Notes: generated by a model not told the origin, from the sequence alone. Counted from the stretch's first letter, positions 26,892 through 35,937 are shown. The stretch is DNA of 40,287 bases from an uncultured Bacteroidaceae bacterium (GCA_905235525.1 CAJOLW010000012.1:1-40287), one strand, 5' to 3'. A program made the numbers and translations.

Positions 26892-26897
26892 CATTTT
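26851..26897. terminator. Bidirectional terminator overlapping the acyltransferase stop codon
   Basis: CTAACGCACAG (26851-26861) pairs perfectly with CTGTGCGTTAG (26881-26891) around a 19-base loop. T-rich runs follow on both strands (CATTTTTCC on plus, TTCGTTTTTC on minus). It serves the convergent acyltransferase and rpsO genes, and the last three stem bases are the TAG stop codon. Confidence 0.85.
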
Positions 26898-26916
26898 TCC
26901 AAATTTAGACTTTCTC

Positions 26917-27186
26917 TTACTTACGGAGACCAAGTTTCTTGACGATAGCGCGGTAACGCTCGATGTCTTTCTTCTTGAGGTAAGAGAGGAAACGGCGGCG
27001 CTGACCCACAAGTTTCACAAGAGAACGGTTTGTGACAAAATCCTTGTGATTAGCCTTTACGTGCTCCGTGAGATGCTGGATACGATAAGTGAGAAGTGCA
27101 ATCTGGCTCTCGCAAGAACCAGTGTCGGTGGCAGAAGCACCATACTCGGCGAAAATCTCTGCCTTCTTTGCTGAATCTAAATACAT
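26917..27186 (-). CDS. rpsO: 30S ribosomal protein S15
   Basis: 89 aa, normal length. The family core is clear: TGSCESQIALLTYRIQHLTEHV, KDFVTNRSLVKLVGQRRRFLSYL and RYRAIVKKLGLRK. It binds the central domain of 16S rRNA early in 30S assembly. It is a single-gene unit with its own promoter and an 80-nt leader (about 27187-27267) that contains GC-rich complementary segments (AGCC/GGCT and GGCGCGC), possibly for S15 autoregulation; that is inference. Confidence 0.97.
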   Translation of the reverse strand: MYLDSAKKAEIFAEYGASATDTGSCESQIALLTYRIQHLTEHVKANHKDFVTNRSLVKLVGQRRRFLSYLKKKDIERYRAIVKKLGLRK

Positions 27187-27273
27187 AATTTTGTTGTGAT
27201 ATAATTAATAATGTGTTATACAGCGCGCCAAGATTCTTTCAGCCGAATGCGTGGCTCGCCTGTAAATCGGGTG

Positions 27274-27319
27274 CAAAGGTAAGGAAAAGTTAGGAATTGG
27301 GAATTAGGAATTAGGAATT
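27274..27319 (-). promoter_or_regulatory. Heptamer-array promoter of rpsO
   Basis: On the minus strand TACCTTTG (27281-27274) is preceded by a four-unit array, seen on plus as AGTTAGG, AATTGGG, AATTAGG, AATTAGG (27288-27315) plus AATT. The join CTAACTTTTCCTTACCTTTG nearly duplicates the one ahead of the VTC gene. Confidence 0.7.
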
Positions 27320-27330
27320 TTTTTACTGTT

Positions 27331-27357
27331 CAAGCATTTTTTACACGAAGATGCTTG
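27331..27357. other. 7-bp hairpin between opposed heptamer arrays
   Basis: CAAGCAT (27331-27337) pairs with ATGCTTG (27351-27357); TTTTTG follows on the plus strand. On the minus strand, where the DUF4421 gene ends, no T-run follows, so it is a weak terminator candidate there. Confidence 0.45.
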
Positions 27358-27387
27358 TTTTTGCCATTCCATGAGAGCACATCCACT

Positions 27388-27422
27388 CTTAACTCCCAAT
27401 TTCTAACTCCTAATTCCTCATA
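27388..27422. repeat. Heptamer array at the 3' end of the DUF4421 gene
   Basis: CTTAACT, CCCAATT, TCTAACT, CCTAATT, CCTCATA in 7-base register, the last unit overlapping the DUF4421 stop codon. It is the opposite orientation of the rpsO promoter array about 70 bp away, so the pair could fold back on each other. Confidence 0.75.
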
Positions 27423-28449
27423 GTCTCATGCCCACAAAAGCACGGGCACGCCATCTCCATTGCTCCGTATATTCGTTGTAGTCGCCAAAAATAGTAGAGT
27501 TCATCACAAAGGTAGAGCCAAAGAACCACTTCTTGTTCATGTTGTAAATGATGGCAGCGCGAGTGTTGAACATCATCTCGGGGAAGTGATAGGATGCCGT
27601 GTTCTTCTCACCATTAACCTTCAGACTGTTGTTGTTGAAGATGATGATGTTAGGTTGTATGGATAGGTGGAAGAGCCACTTCTTGGCCACAAGGTTATAG
27701 CCATAGCCTCCACCGACCGCAAAATTGCCCACATAAAGTCGGGCACCGTCCAGTTCGTCAGGAGCCTCATCGGTTGCCTTGATGCTACCTCCCTGATAGG
27801 CGAAACTCACCAGCCATGAGCCAGCCGATCGCTTTTGGATGTAGGATTGCATGAGAGCGGCTGGATAGGAGAAACGCCGATAGTTGAATGCATAGTAGCC
27901 CGTCAGATAGAATGATGCGAGGCGCAGAGAGCCTTTCTCGAGATGGGTATCGCCCATGCTACCCGACAAGGTCTTGGATAGTTGATAATATGCCTCCACA
28001 CCGAATCGGTTGTAGTAGGCATTCAGGTTCAGTTCGATATCCTTGTTCTTGCCACTCAGATGTGCAGGATTGATGGCCGCTCCAACCGCCAGCCCCATAT
28101 AGTTCACGCCCATACTGAAGGTGACACGTGCGTCAGTGTTTAGATTGGATCGGAATTTTTCTCCGTCCTTCTCATATCTGGCATGGATGGAGTTGTGCGA
28201 CAGGTTTCCTCTCAATTTCAACGTCAACTTGGCTTGGGGACGCGCCAAATAGAGCGTGTCGTATGTCACCTGCTCATACCTCGTGCGCAGGAGACTGTCA
28301 ACTCGTTCACGTACTATCTCGCGACGGGTTTGGGCAAAAGCCATGCTCGCTACAATCAGCATCAGCAAGAAAATAGCAGGTCTTCGTCCTCTATCTTCCA
28401 CAACTGGAATGCGGATGTATTCTTTTATACTCTTATATCTACTAAACAT
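27418..28449 (-). CDS. DUF4421-like outer-membrane beta-barrel protein
   Basis: 343 aa. Basic lead of about 24 residues, then a signal peptide (AIFLLMLIVASMAFAQ). The mature part has regular amphipathic strands (TLKLRGNLSHNSIHARYE, VTFSMGVNYMGLAVGAAINP, ELNLNAYYNRFGVEAYYQ) and FAVGGGYGYNLVAKKW, ending in ARAFVGMRL. This fits DUF4421, a Bacteroidetes outer-membrane family of unknown function. It starts 16 bp after the glgP stop and is probably read from the glgP promoter; a functional link to glycogen is not evident. Confidence 0.78.
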   Translation of the reverse strand: MFSRYKSIKEYIRIPVVEDRGRRPAIFLLMLIVASMAFAQTRREIVRERVDSLLRTRYEQVTYDTLYLARPQAKLTLKLRGNLSHNSIHARYEKDGEKFRSNLNTDARVTFSMGVNYMGLAVGAAINPAHLSGKNKDIELNLNAYYNRFGVEAYYQLSKTLSGSMGDTHLEKGSLRLASFYLTGYYAFNYRRFSYPAALMQSYIQKRSAGSWLVSFAYQGGSIKATDEAPDELDGARLYVGNFAVGGGYGYNLVAKKWLFHLSIQPNIIIFNNNSLKVNGEKNTASYHFPEMMFNTRAAIIYNMNKKWFFGSTFVMNSTIFGDYNEYTEQWRWRARAFVGMRL

Positions 28450-28465
28450 GCAAAAGATGAAATGC

Positions 28466-31042
28466 CTAATTGTTGAATGGGGGGAGTTCTAACCATTTGA
28501 TATAACAGAAGTCCTGACGGTGAGGGAGGTTGGGGTGCTTGGGATACATGCGCACGGCACTCTTGTACTGTCCGAACTGCTGGGGGGTGAGGGTGGCTTG
28601 GAAGGTGTAGTTATTGCCTTCGTGACCAGTCATAGTGAGTGGCTCCACAGAGAACACTCTCTCTTCACCGTCTTTGCCCACGAGAATATTGACTTTCTCC
28701 AATCCAATGGCATCGTTAAGTCCCTGCTCATCGATGACATAGCGGACTTGGTAGTGTCCTCCCGCTTCGCCTCCAGTAGCGGGGAAATCCCATTCTGCAC
28801 TTACCACCCGAATGGCATCCCAGCGTTGTGCCACGGTCTCTTTCCATTGGGCGAGTGTCTTCGCCAAACGATAGTTGTCTTTGGCAATTTCTTTGTATCG
28901 GCGAGTTTCCTTCTCGTAGAATTTCGAGTAGTAGTCATCGAGTTGGCGCTTCATCGTGTAGTGGGGTGCTATCTGAGCGATGGAGTTCTTGATGACCTGT
29001 ATCCAGCCGCGTGAGATGCCGATTTCGTCCTTGTCGTAGTATAGGGGGACGATTTCATTCTCCAAGAGTGAGTAGATGGTGGCGGCGTCAAGTTTGTCTT
29101 GAAGTTCTTGGTTCTGGTAGGTGCGGTGCTCGGTGAGTGCCCATCCTGCGCCTTCACGATAACCCTCAAGCCACCAGCCGTCTTTCACACTGAGGTTGAC
29201 AACTCCGTTCATCTCGGCTTTCTCTCCTGATGTGCCAGAGGCTTCGAGCGGACGGGTGGGGGTGTTCATCCAAATGTCCACTCCACTCACGAGATTGCGT
29301 GCAAGCATATAATCATAATCCTCGACAAAGATGACTTTACCCTGGAACTCTTCACGCTGGGAGATTTCGTATATCATCTTGATGAGTCCCTGTCCTGCAC
29401 CGTCGGCTGGATGTGCTTTGCCAGCAAAGAGGAAAACGACGGGCCGCTCGGGGTTGTTGACGATGCGTGCCAGTCGCTCAAGGTCGGTGAATAGCAGGTG
29501 AGCGCGCTTGTAGGTGGCAAAGCGTCGGCAGAAGCCAATGACGAGGGAATTGGGATTTAGGCGTTCTGCCAGTTTGGTGAGACGCGAAGGATCGCCCTGA
29601 TTTTTCAGCCAGGTGTTTCGGAACTGTATCTCCACGTATTCGAAGAGCTTTTTCTTCAGTTCCATTCGGGTTGCCCAAATTTCTTCGTCGGGGCAGTTGT
29701 AGATGCCGTGCCAGATGGTTTCGTTCGATTGGTCGTGGAGGAAATTCTTGTCAAAGTATTTGTCGTATATCTTGCGCCATTCAGTAGCAGCCCACGTGGG
29801 GAAGTGCACACCATTGGTAACATAGCCTACATGGTTCTCTTCTGGATAGTAGCCTGCCCAGATGTTGGCAAACATCTTTTGGGATACTTTACCGTGAAGC
29901 ATGGACACACCATTGACCTCCTGACAGGTGTTACAGGCGAAGGTACTCATGCAGAACTTCTCGCCGTGGTCGTCGGGATTGGTGCGTCCCATACCGATGA
30001 ACTCGTCCCACGAGATGCCGAGCCTTTTGGGATAGCCGCCCATGTATTTGCCGAAAAGTCCCTCTTCGAAGTAGTCGTGACCCGCTGGCACGGGGGTGTG
30101 GACGGTGTAGAGGGAGGAAGCGCGCACGAGTTCCATGGCTTCGTTGAAAGTGAGACCCTCGTCAATGTAGTCGCAGAGTCGCTGCAAGTTGCACAGAGCG
30201 GCATGACCTTCGTTGCAGTGGTAGATGTCTTTCTTGATGCCCATCCGCTTGAGCAGCAGCATGCCGCCAATGCCGAGCAGGATTTCCTGCTTCAAGCGAT
30301 TTTCCCAGTCTCCGCCATAGAGGGAGTGGGTGATGGGCTTGTCATATTCGGAGTTCTGATCGTTGTCAGTGTCGAGCAGGTAGAGTTTCACGCGTCCCAC
30401 ATTGACGCGCCAGACACTGGCATACACATGATAGTTGTTGTAGGGAACATCTATCACGAGTGGATTACCCTCTTCGTCCAGTTGCCGCTCAATGGGCAGG
30501 CTACCGAAGTTCTGCGCCTCATAGTTGGCAATCTGCTGCCCGTCCATGGAAAGGCTCTGGGTGAAGTAGCCAAAGCGGTAGAGGAATCCGATGGCACACA
30601 TATCAACGTTGGAGTCGGAGGCCTCCTTCACATAGTCACCAGCCAGCATGCCGAGGCCACCGCTATAGATTTTCAGGGCAGAGTGAATGCCATACTCCAT
30701 GCAGAAGTATGCTACGGAAGGTCGGCTGGTGTCGGGCTGCACGTCTATATATTTGCGGAACTTTCCATACACATCCTTCACTCGCTTCATCAGCGTTTCG
30801 TCTTTCAGTATCTCTTCCTTACGAGTGTAGGTGAGTTGCTCTAAAAGCATCACGGGATTGTGCTTCACGTCGTGATAGAGGTCAGCATCGAGGTCACGGA
30901 ACAGGTCGCGGGCTTCGTAGTTCCACACCCACCACATGTTGTGGGCGATCTCATCCAGACATTTCAGTTCTTCTGGCAATGTAGCCTTCACGGTCAGCAC
31001 TTTCCATTGAGGTGCATTCGCATAATCTGCTTTGATTTTCAT
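28466..31042 (-). CDS. glgP: Alpha-glucan (glycogen) phosphorylase
   Basis: 858 aa from the ATG at 31042; an in-frame ATG at 31072 adds ten Lys/Asn-rich residues, and the inner start fits homologues I recall (MKIK followed by an NxPxWK-type segment). It releases glucose-1-phosphate from glycogen with PLP. Family features: [68 protein letters not shown], and the PLP-lysine region [14 protein letters not shown] around residue 605. This is the short non-regulated bacterial type (TIGR02094-like). Confidence 0.95.
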   Translation of the reverse strand: MKIKADYANAPQWKVLTVKATLPEELKCLDEIAHNMWWVWNYEARDLFRDLDADLYHDVKHNPVMLLEQLTYTRKEEILKDETLMKRVKDVYGKFRKYIDVQPDTSRPSVAYFCMEYGIHSALKIYSGGLGMLAGDYVKEASDSNVDMCAIGFLYRFGYFTQSLSMDGQQIANYEAQNFGSLPIERQLDEEGNPLVIDVPYNNYHVYASVWRVNVGRVKLYLLDTDNDQNSEYDKPITHSLYGGDWENRLKQEILLGIGGMLLLKRMGIKKDIYHCNEGHAALCNLQRLCDYIDEGLTFNEAMELVRASSLYTVHTPVPAGHDYFEEGLFGKYMGGYPKRLGISWDEFIGMGRTNPDDHGEKFCMSTFACNTCQEVNGVSMLHGKVSQKMFANIWAGYYPEENHVGYVTNGVHFPTWAATEWRKIYDKYFDKNFLHDQSNETIWHGIYNCPDEEIWATRMELKKKLFEYVEIQFRNTWLKNQGDPSRLTKLAERLNPNSLVIGFCRRFATYKRAHLLFTDLERLARIVNNPERPVVFLFAGKAHPADGAGQGLIKMIYEISQREEFQGKVIFVEDYDYMLARNLVSGVDIWMNTPTRPLEASGTSGEKAEMNGVVNLSVKDGWWLEGYREGAGWALTEHRTYQNQELQDKLDAATIYSLLENEIVPLYYDKDEIGISRGWIQVIKNSIAQIAPHYTMKRQLDDYYSKFYEKETRRYKEIAKDNYRLAKTLAQWKETVAQRWDAIRVVSAEWDFPATGGEAGGHYQVRYVIDEQGLNDAIGLEKVNILVGKDGEERVFSVEPLTMTGHEGNNYTFQATLTPQQFGQYKSAVRMYPKHPNLPHRQDFCYIKWLELPPFNN

Positions 31043-31108
31043 GACTTTTTCATATTTTTTTAAGTTTAACATTCATCGAAAGAATCACCTTCATTCGCAA
31101 TTCAAATG

Positions 31109-31116
31109 CAAATATA
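31109..31116 (-). promoter_or_regulatory. -7 box for glgP
   Basis: Reads TATATTTG on the minus strand. A start near 31100 gives a leader of about 58 nt. Between it and the typA promoter (31117-31300) the sequence is AT-rich with no further recognisable element apart from one TTCCACATTCCTAATTCCC stretch. Confidence 0.55.
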
Positions 31117-31310
31117 TGAAAAATGGTGTAATTGCACACAATATTTACATGTTTTTTTTGAAATATTCCAGACAGTCCGTCAAATAAGTCATATTCATTA
31201 TGACAGATGATTCTACATTCCACATTCCTAATTCCCTGTTATTTTCATAAAATTCTCATGTTCGGTAAAGAAAACTATTTTTCTCTTCTCTCTCATACTT
31301 GAATTTTTCG

Positions 31311-31318
31311 TACCTTTG
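31311..31318 (+). promoter_or_regulatory. -7 box for typA
   Basis: TACCTTTG, 28 bp before the typA ATG at 31347. The upstream 31275-31305 is C/T-rich (TTTTTCTCTTCTCTCTCATAC), reminiscent of the pyrimidine-rich arrays at other promoters here but without a clean 7-base period. Confidence 0.65.
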
Positions 31319-31346
31319 CACCTTGAAAGTTAAACCATCAATAAGT

Positions 31347-33152
31347 ATGCAGGATATTAGAAACATTGCGATTATTGCACACGTGGACCACGGAAAGACA
31401 ACGTTGGTCGATAAGATGTTGCTCGCCGGAAATCTCTTTCGCGAGAACCAGCAGACTGGTGACTTGATTTTGGATAACAACGAATTGGAACGGGAGCGTG
31501 GAATCACCATTCTTTCAAAGAACGTTTCCATTAATTATAAGGGTACAAAGATTAATGTCATTGACACCCCTGGACACTCCGACTTCGGCGGCGAGGTGGA
31601 ACGTGTGCTGAATATGGCAGACGGCTGCATCCTTTTGGTTGATGCATTCGAAGGCCCTATGCCCCAGACGCGTTTCGTGTTGCAGAAGGCGTTGGAAATA
31701 GGTCTGAAGCCTGTGGTGGTGGTGAACAAGGTGGACAAGCCAAACTGCCGACCTGAGGAGGTGTATGAAATGGTGTTCGATCTGATGTTCTCGCTGAATG
31801 CTACGGAAGACCAACTGGATTTCCCTGTGGTATATGGCTCTGCCAAGCAAGGCTGGATGGGGGCTGACTACAAGACACCAACCAATGACATCACTTACTT
31901 GCTGGATGTGATTCTCGACACTATTCCTGCACCTAAACAGTTGGATGGCACACCCCAGATGCTGATTACATCGTTGGACTACTCCACTTACACGGGCCGC
32001 ATTGCTGTGGGGCGTGTGCATCGTGGCACACTGAAAGCAGGACAGAACATCACGATTGTGCACCGCAATGGCAGCACGGAGAAAACGAAAATCAAGGAAT
32101 TGCATACGTTTGAAGGCATGGGGCACCGTGCTGCCGATTCTGTCAGTTCAGGCGACATCTGCGCTGTTATCGGTTTGTCGAACTTCGAGATTGGTGACAC
32201 CATTTGCGACTTTGAGGAACCAGAGGCACTGCCTACCATCTCCATCGATGAACCGACCATGTCGATGCTTTTCACCATCAATAACTCCCCCTTCTTCGGT
32301 AAGGAGGGAAAATTCTGCACCAGCCGCCACATCGGTGACCGTCTCTATAAAGAACTGGAGAAGAATTTGGCATTACGTGTGGAAATGAAAGAAGGTACTA
32401 CCGACCAGTGGATTGTCAGCGGGCGTGGTGTGTTGCATCTCTCCGTTCTCATCGAAACCATGCGTCGAGAGGGGTATGAGTTGCAAGTGGGTCAACCACA
32501 GGTGATTTTCAAAGAGATCAATGGTGTGAAGTGTGAACCGATTGAGGAATTGACCATCAATGTGCCTGAGGAATCTGCCAGCAAGATGATTGATATGGTG
32601 ACACGTCGTAAGGGAGAGATGGTGAGCATGGAAGCACAAGGTAACCGTGTGAACATTGAATTTGAGATACCTTCGCGTGGCATCATTGGATTGCGTACCA
32701 ATGTGCTGACTGCCAGTCAGGGTGAAGCCATCATGGCACACCGCTTTAAAAGTTACCAACCTTTCAAGGGTGAATTGACGCGCCGTACGAATGGCTCGCT
32801 CATCGCCATGGAATCAGGCACTGCTTATGCCTATGCCATTGACCACCTGCAAGACCGTGGTAAGTTCTTCATCAATCCTCAAGACACCGTATATGCAGGC
32901 CAGGTGGTGGGCGAACATGTCCATGAGATAGACCTTGTCATCAATGTGACCAAGGCAAAACAATTAACTAATGTACGCGCGAGCGGCACCGACGAGAAGG
33001 CGCACATCATACCGCCAGTAGTGCTCTCGTTGGAGGAGGCGTTGGAATATATCAAGGCTGACGAGTATGTGGAGGTGACTCCGAAAAGCATGCGAATCAG
33101 AAAAATCATTCTTGACCATTTGGAGAGAAAACGTGCCAATAGGGAAGAGTAG
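31347..33152 (+). CDS. typA: Ribosome-associated GTPase TypA/BipA
   Basis: 601 aa from ATG 31347; the upstream in-frame codons overlap the promoter. It is a translational GTPase of the EF-G-like family acting in 50S assembly and stress adaptation. G1 is AHVDHGKT (11-18), G3 DTPGHSDFGGEVERV, G4 NKVDKPN and G5 GSAKQGW. The later domains include SGRGVLHLSVLIETMRREG and the BipA C-terminal NVTKAKQLTNVRASGTDEK. The length is normal. Confidence 0.97.
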   Translation: MQDIRNIAIIAHVDHGKTTLVDKMLLAGNLFRENQQTGDLILDNNELERERGITILSKNVSINYKGTKINVIDTPGHSDFGGEVERVLNMADGCILLVDAFEGPMPQTRFVLQKALEIGLKPVVVVNKVDKPNCRPEEVYEMVFDLMFSLNATEDQLDFPVVYGSAKQGWMGADYKTPTNDITYLLDVILDTIPAPKQLDGTPQMLITSLDYSTYTGRIAVGRVHRGTLKAGQNITIVHRNGSTEKTKIKELHTFEGMGHRAADSVSSGDICAVIGLSNFEIGDTICDFEEPEALPTISIDEPTMSMLFTINNSPFFGKEGKFCTSRHIGDRLYKELEKNLALRVEMKEGTTDQWIVSGRGVLHLSVLIETMRREGYELQVGQPQVIFKEINGVKCEPIEELTINVPEESASKMIDMVTRRKGEMVSMEAQGNRVNIEFEIPSRGIIGLRTNVLTASQGEAIMAHRFKSYQPFKGELTRRTNGSLIAMESGTAYAYAIDHLQDRGKFFINPQDTVYAGQVVGEHVHEIDLVINVTKAKQLTNVRASGTDEKAHIIPPVVLSLEEALEYIKADEYVEVTPKSMRIRKIILDHLERKRANREE

Positions 33153-33191
33153 GGACAAGACTCCCGATTGTAAAGCCGAGAGATAAAAAAA

Positions 33192-33230
33192 GGTGTGTTT
33201 TTGTGTGATTTGTGCACAAAAACATCCTTT
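33192..33230 (+). terminator. Terminator after typA
   Basis: TGTTTTTGTG (33196-33205) pairs with CACAAAAACA (33215-33224), 9-base loop, followed by TCCTTTTCG. The outer GG/CC can extend the stem past a small bulge. Confidence 0.65.
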
Positions 33231-33263
33231 TCGTGCAATAAAAGTGCTTTTTGTAGGAATATT

Positions 33264-33296
33264 TTTGCAGAAATCAAAGAATTATTCCTACCTTTG
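33264..33296 (+). promoter_or_regulatory. Promoter of acpP-fabF-rnc
   Basis: TTTG (33264-33267), 21 bases, TACCTTTG (33289-33296): the best plus-strand match to the Bacteroidetes consensus in the window. The start near 33303 leaves an A-rich leader of about 60 nt, consistent with a highly expressed gene. Confidence 0.8.
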
Positions 33297-33361
33297 CACC
33301 GCAAAACGTATAAAAGAGAGAAATAGAAAATAATCAATTAACATTTTAAACATTTAAGATT

Positions 33362-33598
33362 ATGTCTGAAATTGAATCAAGAGTAAAATCAATCATCGTT
33401 GAGAAACTCAACGTTGACGAAGCAGAAGTAAAGCCAGAAGCAAGTTTCACTAACGACCTCGGTGCTGACTCATTGGACACTGTAGAACTCATCATGGAGT
33501 TTGAGAAGGCTTTCGGTATCAATATTCCTGACGATCAGGCTGAAAAGATCGCTACTGTTGGCGACGCTATTGCTTACATCGAGCAGAACGCTAAGTAA
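33362..33598 (+). CDS. acpP: Acyl carrier protein
   Basis: 78 aa acidic carrier of fatty-acid intermediates. The phosphopantetheine attachment Ser is Ser37 in [10 protein letters not shown]. The length and overall sequence ([38 protein letters not shown]) are standard. Two bases separate it from fabF. Confidence 0.98.
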   Translation: MSEIESRVKSIIVEKLNVDEAEVKPEASFTNDLGADSLDTVELIMEFEKAFGINIPDDQAEKIATVGDAIAYIEQNAK

Positions 33599-33600
33599 TT

Positions 33601-34863
33601 ATGGAATTAAAGAGAGTTGTTGTAACAGGTCTTGGCGCATTGACTCCCCTTGGCAATACTGCTGAGGAGTCTTGGGAAAATCTCAAGGCAGGTAAGAGCG
33701 GTGCTGGTCCTATTACACATTTCGACGCTTCACAGTTCAAGACTCAGTTTGCTTGCGAAGTGAAGGGATTCAATTCTGCTGACTTCATCGACCGTAAGGA
33801 AGCCCGCAAGATGGATCTCTACACGCAGTATGCTCTTGCCGCAGCCAAGATGGCTATCGAGGATTCTGGTATGGATCTCGAAACGATTGACAAGAACGAA
33901 ATCGGAGTTGTGCTCGGTGTAGGTATCGGAGGTATTAAAACTTTCGAGGAAGAGGCTGGCAATTATGCCATCAACGGTCCTCAACTCGGCCCTAAGTTCA
34001 ATCCCTTCTTCATCCCGAAGATGATTGCAGATATCGCTTCAGGTCATATCTCCATTCAGTACGGATTCCGTGGACCCAACTACACAACAACTTCCGCATG
34101 TGCATCTTCTTCAAACGCAGTCGCTGACGCATTCAACCTCATTCGCCTTGGCAAGGCCAACGCAATGGTTACAGGTGGTGCTGAGGCTGCCATTTTTGCA
34201 TCGGGCGTAGGTGGTTTCAATGCCATGAAGGCACTCTCCACTCGCAATGACGAGCCAGAGAAGGCAAGCCGCCCGTTCAGTGCAAGCCGTGACGGTTTCG
34301 TCATGGGTGAAGGTGCGGGCATTCTGATTCTTGAGGAACTGGAGCATGCAAAGGCTCGTGGTGCCAAGATTTATGCTGAGATGATTGGCGCAGGCATGTC
34401 TGCCGACGCTTACCACATCACAGCAACCCACCCAGAGGGTCTCGGTGCAAAACTCGTGATGGAGCGCGCGCTCAAGGACGCTGGAATCAAGCCTGAAGAC
34501 GTTGACTATATCAATGTTCACGGCACTTCCACTCATGTGGGTGACATTTCCGAGGTTAAGGCCATCAAGGAAGTGTTTGGCGATGCAGCCTACAAACTTA
34601 ACATCAGTTCAACGAAGTCCATGACAGGTCACCTCCTCGGTGCTGCTGGTGCTGTTGAAGCGATGATAAGCATCCTTGCTGTTAAGAACGACATTGTACC
34701 TCCAACCATCAACCATGCTGATGACGACCAAGATCCTGAGATTGATTACAACCTCAATTTCACCTTCAACAAGGCTCAGCAGCGTACCGTTCGTGTGGCA
34801 CTCAGCAACACCTTCGGATTCGGCGGTCACAATGCAAGTGTGATATTCAAAAAGTATCAGTAA
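33601..34863 (+). CDS. fabF: 3-oxoacyl-ACP synthase II
   Basis: 420 aa condensing enzyme that extends acyl-ACP with malonyl-ACP. The catalytic triad is visible: Cys167 (TSACASSSNA), His307 (HGTSTHVGD) and His344 (SMTGHLLGAAG). It ends with the GFGGHNASVIFKKY signature. The length is typical, and acpP-fabF is the conserved order. Confidence 0.98.
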   Translation: MELKRVVVTGLGALTPLGNTAEESWENLKAGKSGAGPITHFDASQFKTQFACEVKGFNSADFIDRKEARKMDLYTQYALAAAKMAIEDSGMDLETIDKNEIGVVLGVGIGGIKTFEEEAGNYAINGPQLGPKFNPFFIPKMIADIASGHISIQYGFRGPNYTTTSACASSSNAVADAFNLIRLGKANAMVTGGAEAAIFASGVGGFNAMKALSTRNDEPEKASRPFSASRDGFVMGEGAGILILEELEHAKARGAKIYAEMIGAGMSADAYHITATHPEGLGAKLVMERALKDAGIKPEDVDYINVHGTSTHVGDISEVKAIKEVFGDAAYKLNISSTKSMTGHLLGAAGAVEAMISILAVKNDIVPPTINHADDDQDPEIDYNLNFTFNKAQQRTVRVALSNTFGFGGHNASVIFKKYQ

Positions 34864-34865
34864 TC

Positions 34866-34890
34866 TTGGACTTAGTCCAACGACTTTTCT
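34866..34890 (+). other. Small hairpin between fabF and rnc
   Basis: TTGGAC (34866-34871) pairs with GTCCAA (34875-34880) and CGACTTTTCT follows. It could be a weak terminator or processing site that lowers rnc expression relative to acpP-fabF. Confidence 0.4.
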
Positions 34891-34899
34891 AAAGTTCCA

Positions 34900-35790
34900 G
34901 TGATTTCGGATATCATAGATCAAATAAGGCTTCTTTTCGTTTCCGAGAAGAAGCCTTTTTTACGACTCAAATCCATCCTTGGGTTCTATCCACGAAACAT
35001 CAGGCTTTATCATTTAGCCCTGATGCACAAATCTGTGGCATACCATGAGAGGGATATGATGGAAAAAACGGTGCATAGACGTCGGCGAATCAAGCAGACT
35101 TCGCAGAATGTGGAGGCTAAGACTTCGGCGGGGGCTCCCAATGCCGCACTTCATGCTCCATATGTCAACAATGAACGTCTCGAATTTCTGGGCGATGCCA
35201 TGTTGGGCGCCATTGTGGCAGACATCCTCTACAAGCACTATGGCAACAAACAGGAAGGCTTTCTCACCACCCTCCGTAGCAATATTGTCTGCCGTAGTTC
35301 ATTGAATCAACTTTCGCAAGACTTGGGCTTGGACAAACTCATTCGTCATGCAGGTGCGGTCACCACAGGTCATAACAGTTTCATGAGCGGTAATGCTTTC
35401 GAAGCATTCGTTGGTGCCATCTACCTCGACCGTGGCTACAAGTACTGCTATCGTTTTTTGGAGGACGTGGTCTTCAAGAAACACATCAACATTGATGAGA
35501 TGGCCAAACAAGAGAAGAACTTCAAGAGTTCCTTGATAGAGTGGTGCCAAAAATATCAGTATCACTTTAAGTTTATACAAAAAGAATCACGAGACGGCAC
35601 AGAACACAATGCTCCCATTTTCCATTCCAGTGTTTATATAGAGGGGATTTCCTGTGGCACGGGGAATGGCTACAGCAAGAAAGAGAGCGATCAAAATGCT
35701 GCCAAACAAGCACTCAAACGTATCAAACGTGACAAGGAACTGCTGAACGGCATCAAGAGGAGCAAGGAGAAAGACGAAAATGAGAAGTGA
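34900..35790 (+). CDS. rnc: Ribonuclease III
   Basis: 296 aa from a GTG start; MISDIIDQIRLLF and the following ILGFYPRNIRLYHLALMHKS agree with Bacteroidetes RNase III. The catalytic signature is NERLEFLGDA (91-100). The C-terminal dsRNA-binding domain is about 207-278 (GNGYSKKESDQNAAKQALKR). Between HKS and the signature lies an insertion of about 40 residues, basic then Ala-rich (HRRRRIKQTSQ), longer than in the usual bacterial enzyme. It processes rRNA and double-stranded RNA. The stop codon lies inside the left block of repeat element copy 2. Confidence 0.93.
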   Translation: MISDIIDQIRLLFVSEKKPFLRLKSILGFYPRNIRLYHLALMHKSVAYHERDMMEKTVHRRRRIKQTSQNVEAKTSAGAPNAALHAPYVNNERLEFLGDAMLGAIVADILYKHYGNKQEGFLTTLRSNIVCRSSLNQLSQDLGLDKLIRHAGAVTTGHNSFMSGNAFEAFVGAIYLDRGYKYCYRFLEDVVFKKHINIDEMAKQEKNFKSSLIEWCQKYQYHFKFIQKESRDGTEHNAPIFHSSVYIEGISCGTGNGYSKKESDQNAAKQALKRIKRDKELLNGIKRSKEKDENEK

Positions 35791-35937
35791 CCAAGAAAAG
35801 TGGAAAATGTTTTTTCAAGCATGCTTGAAAAGTGAAAAATTTGCTTTCGCATAGGTATATAAATTGTATACAAACAGTTGCGGTAGCAAATTTTTCACTT
35901 TTCACTCTTCGCTTTTCACTTTATTTCCGTACCTTTG
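35785..35937 (+). repeat. Promoter-bearing dispersed element, copy 2
   Basis: Same block order as copy 1: 35-bp left block (35785-35819), a perfect 20-bp palindrome TTTTCAAGCATGCTTGAAAA, stem arm AGTGAAAAATTTGCT (35831-35845), variable centre, stem arm AGCAAATTTTTCACT (35885-35899), heptamers TTTTCAC, TTTTCAC, TCTTCGC, TTTTCAC (35892-35919), then CCG and TACCTTTG (35930-35937). The left block supplies the rnc stop codon and the right end the promoter of the GH3-like gene. Confidence 0.85.

Noticed and set aside
29708-30844. Plus-strand frame of 378 codons opposite glgP
   Set aside because: Antisense shadow of a well-conserved enzyme; no recognisable motif, promoter or ribosome site.
31299-31346. 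Longer N-terminus for TypA
   Set aside because: It would be encoded upstream of and through the -7 box; TypA homologues begin close to the AHVDHGKT motif.
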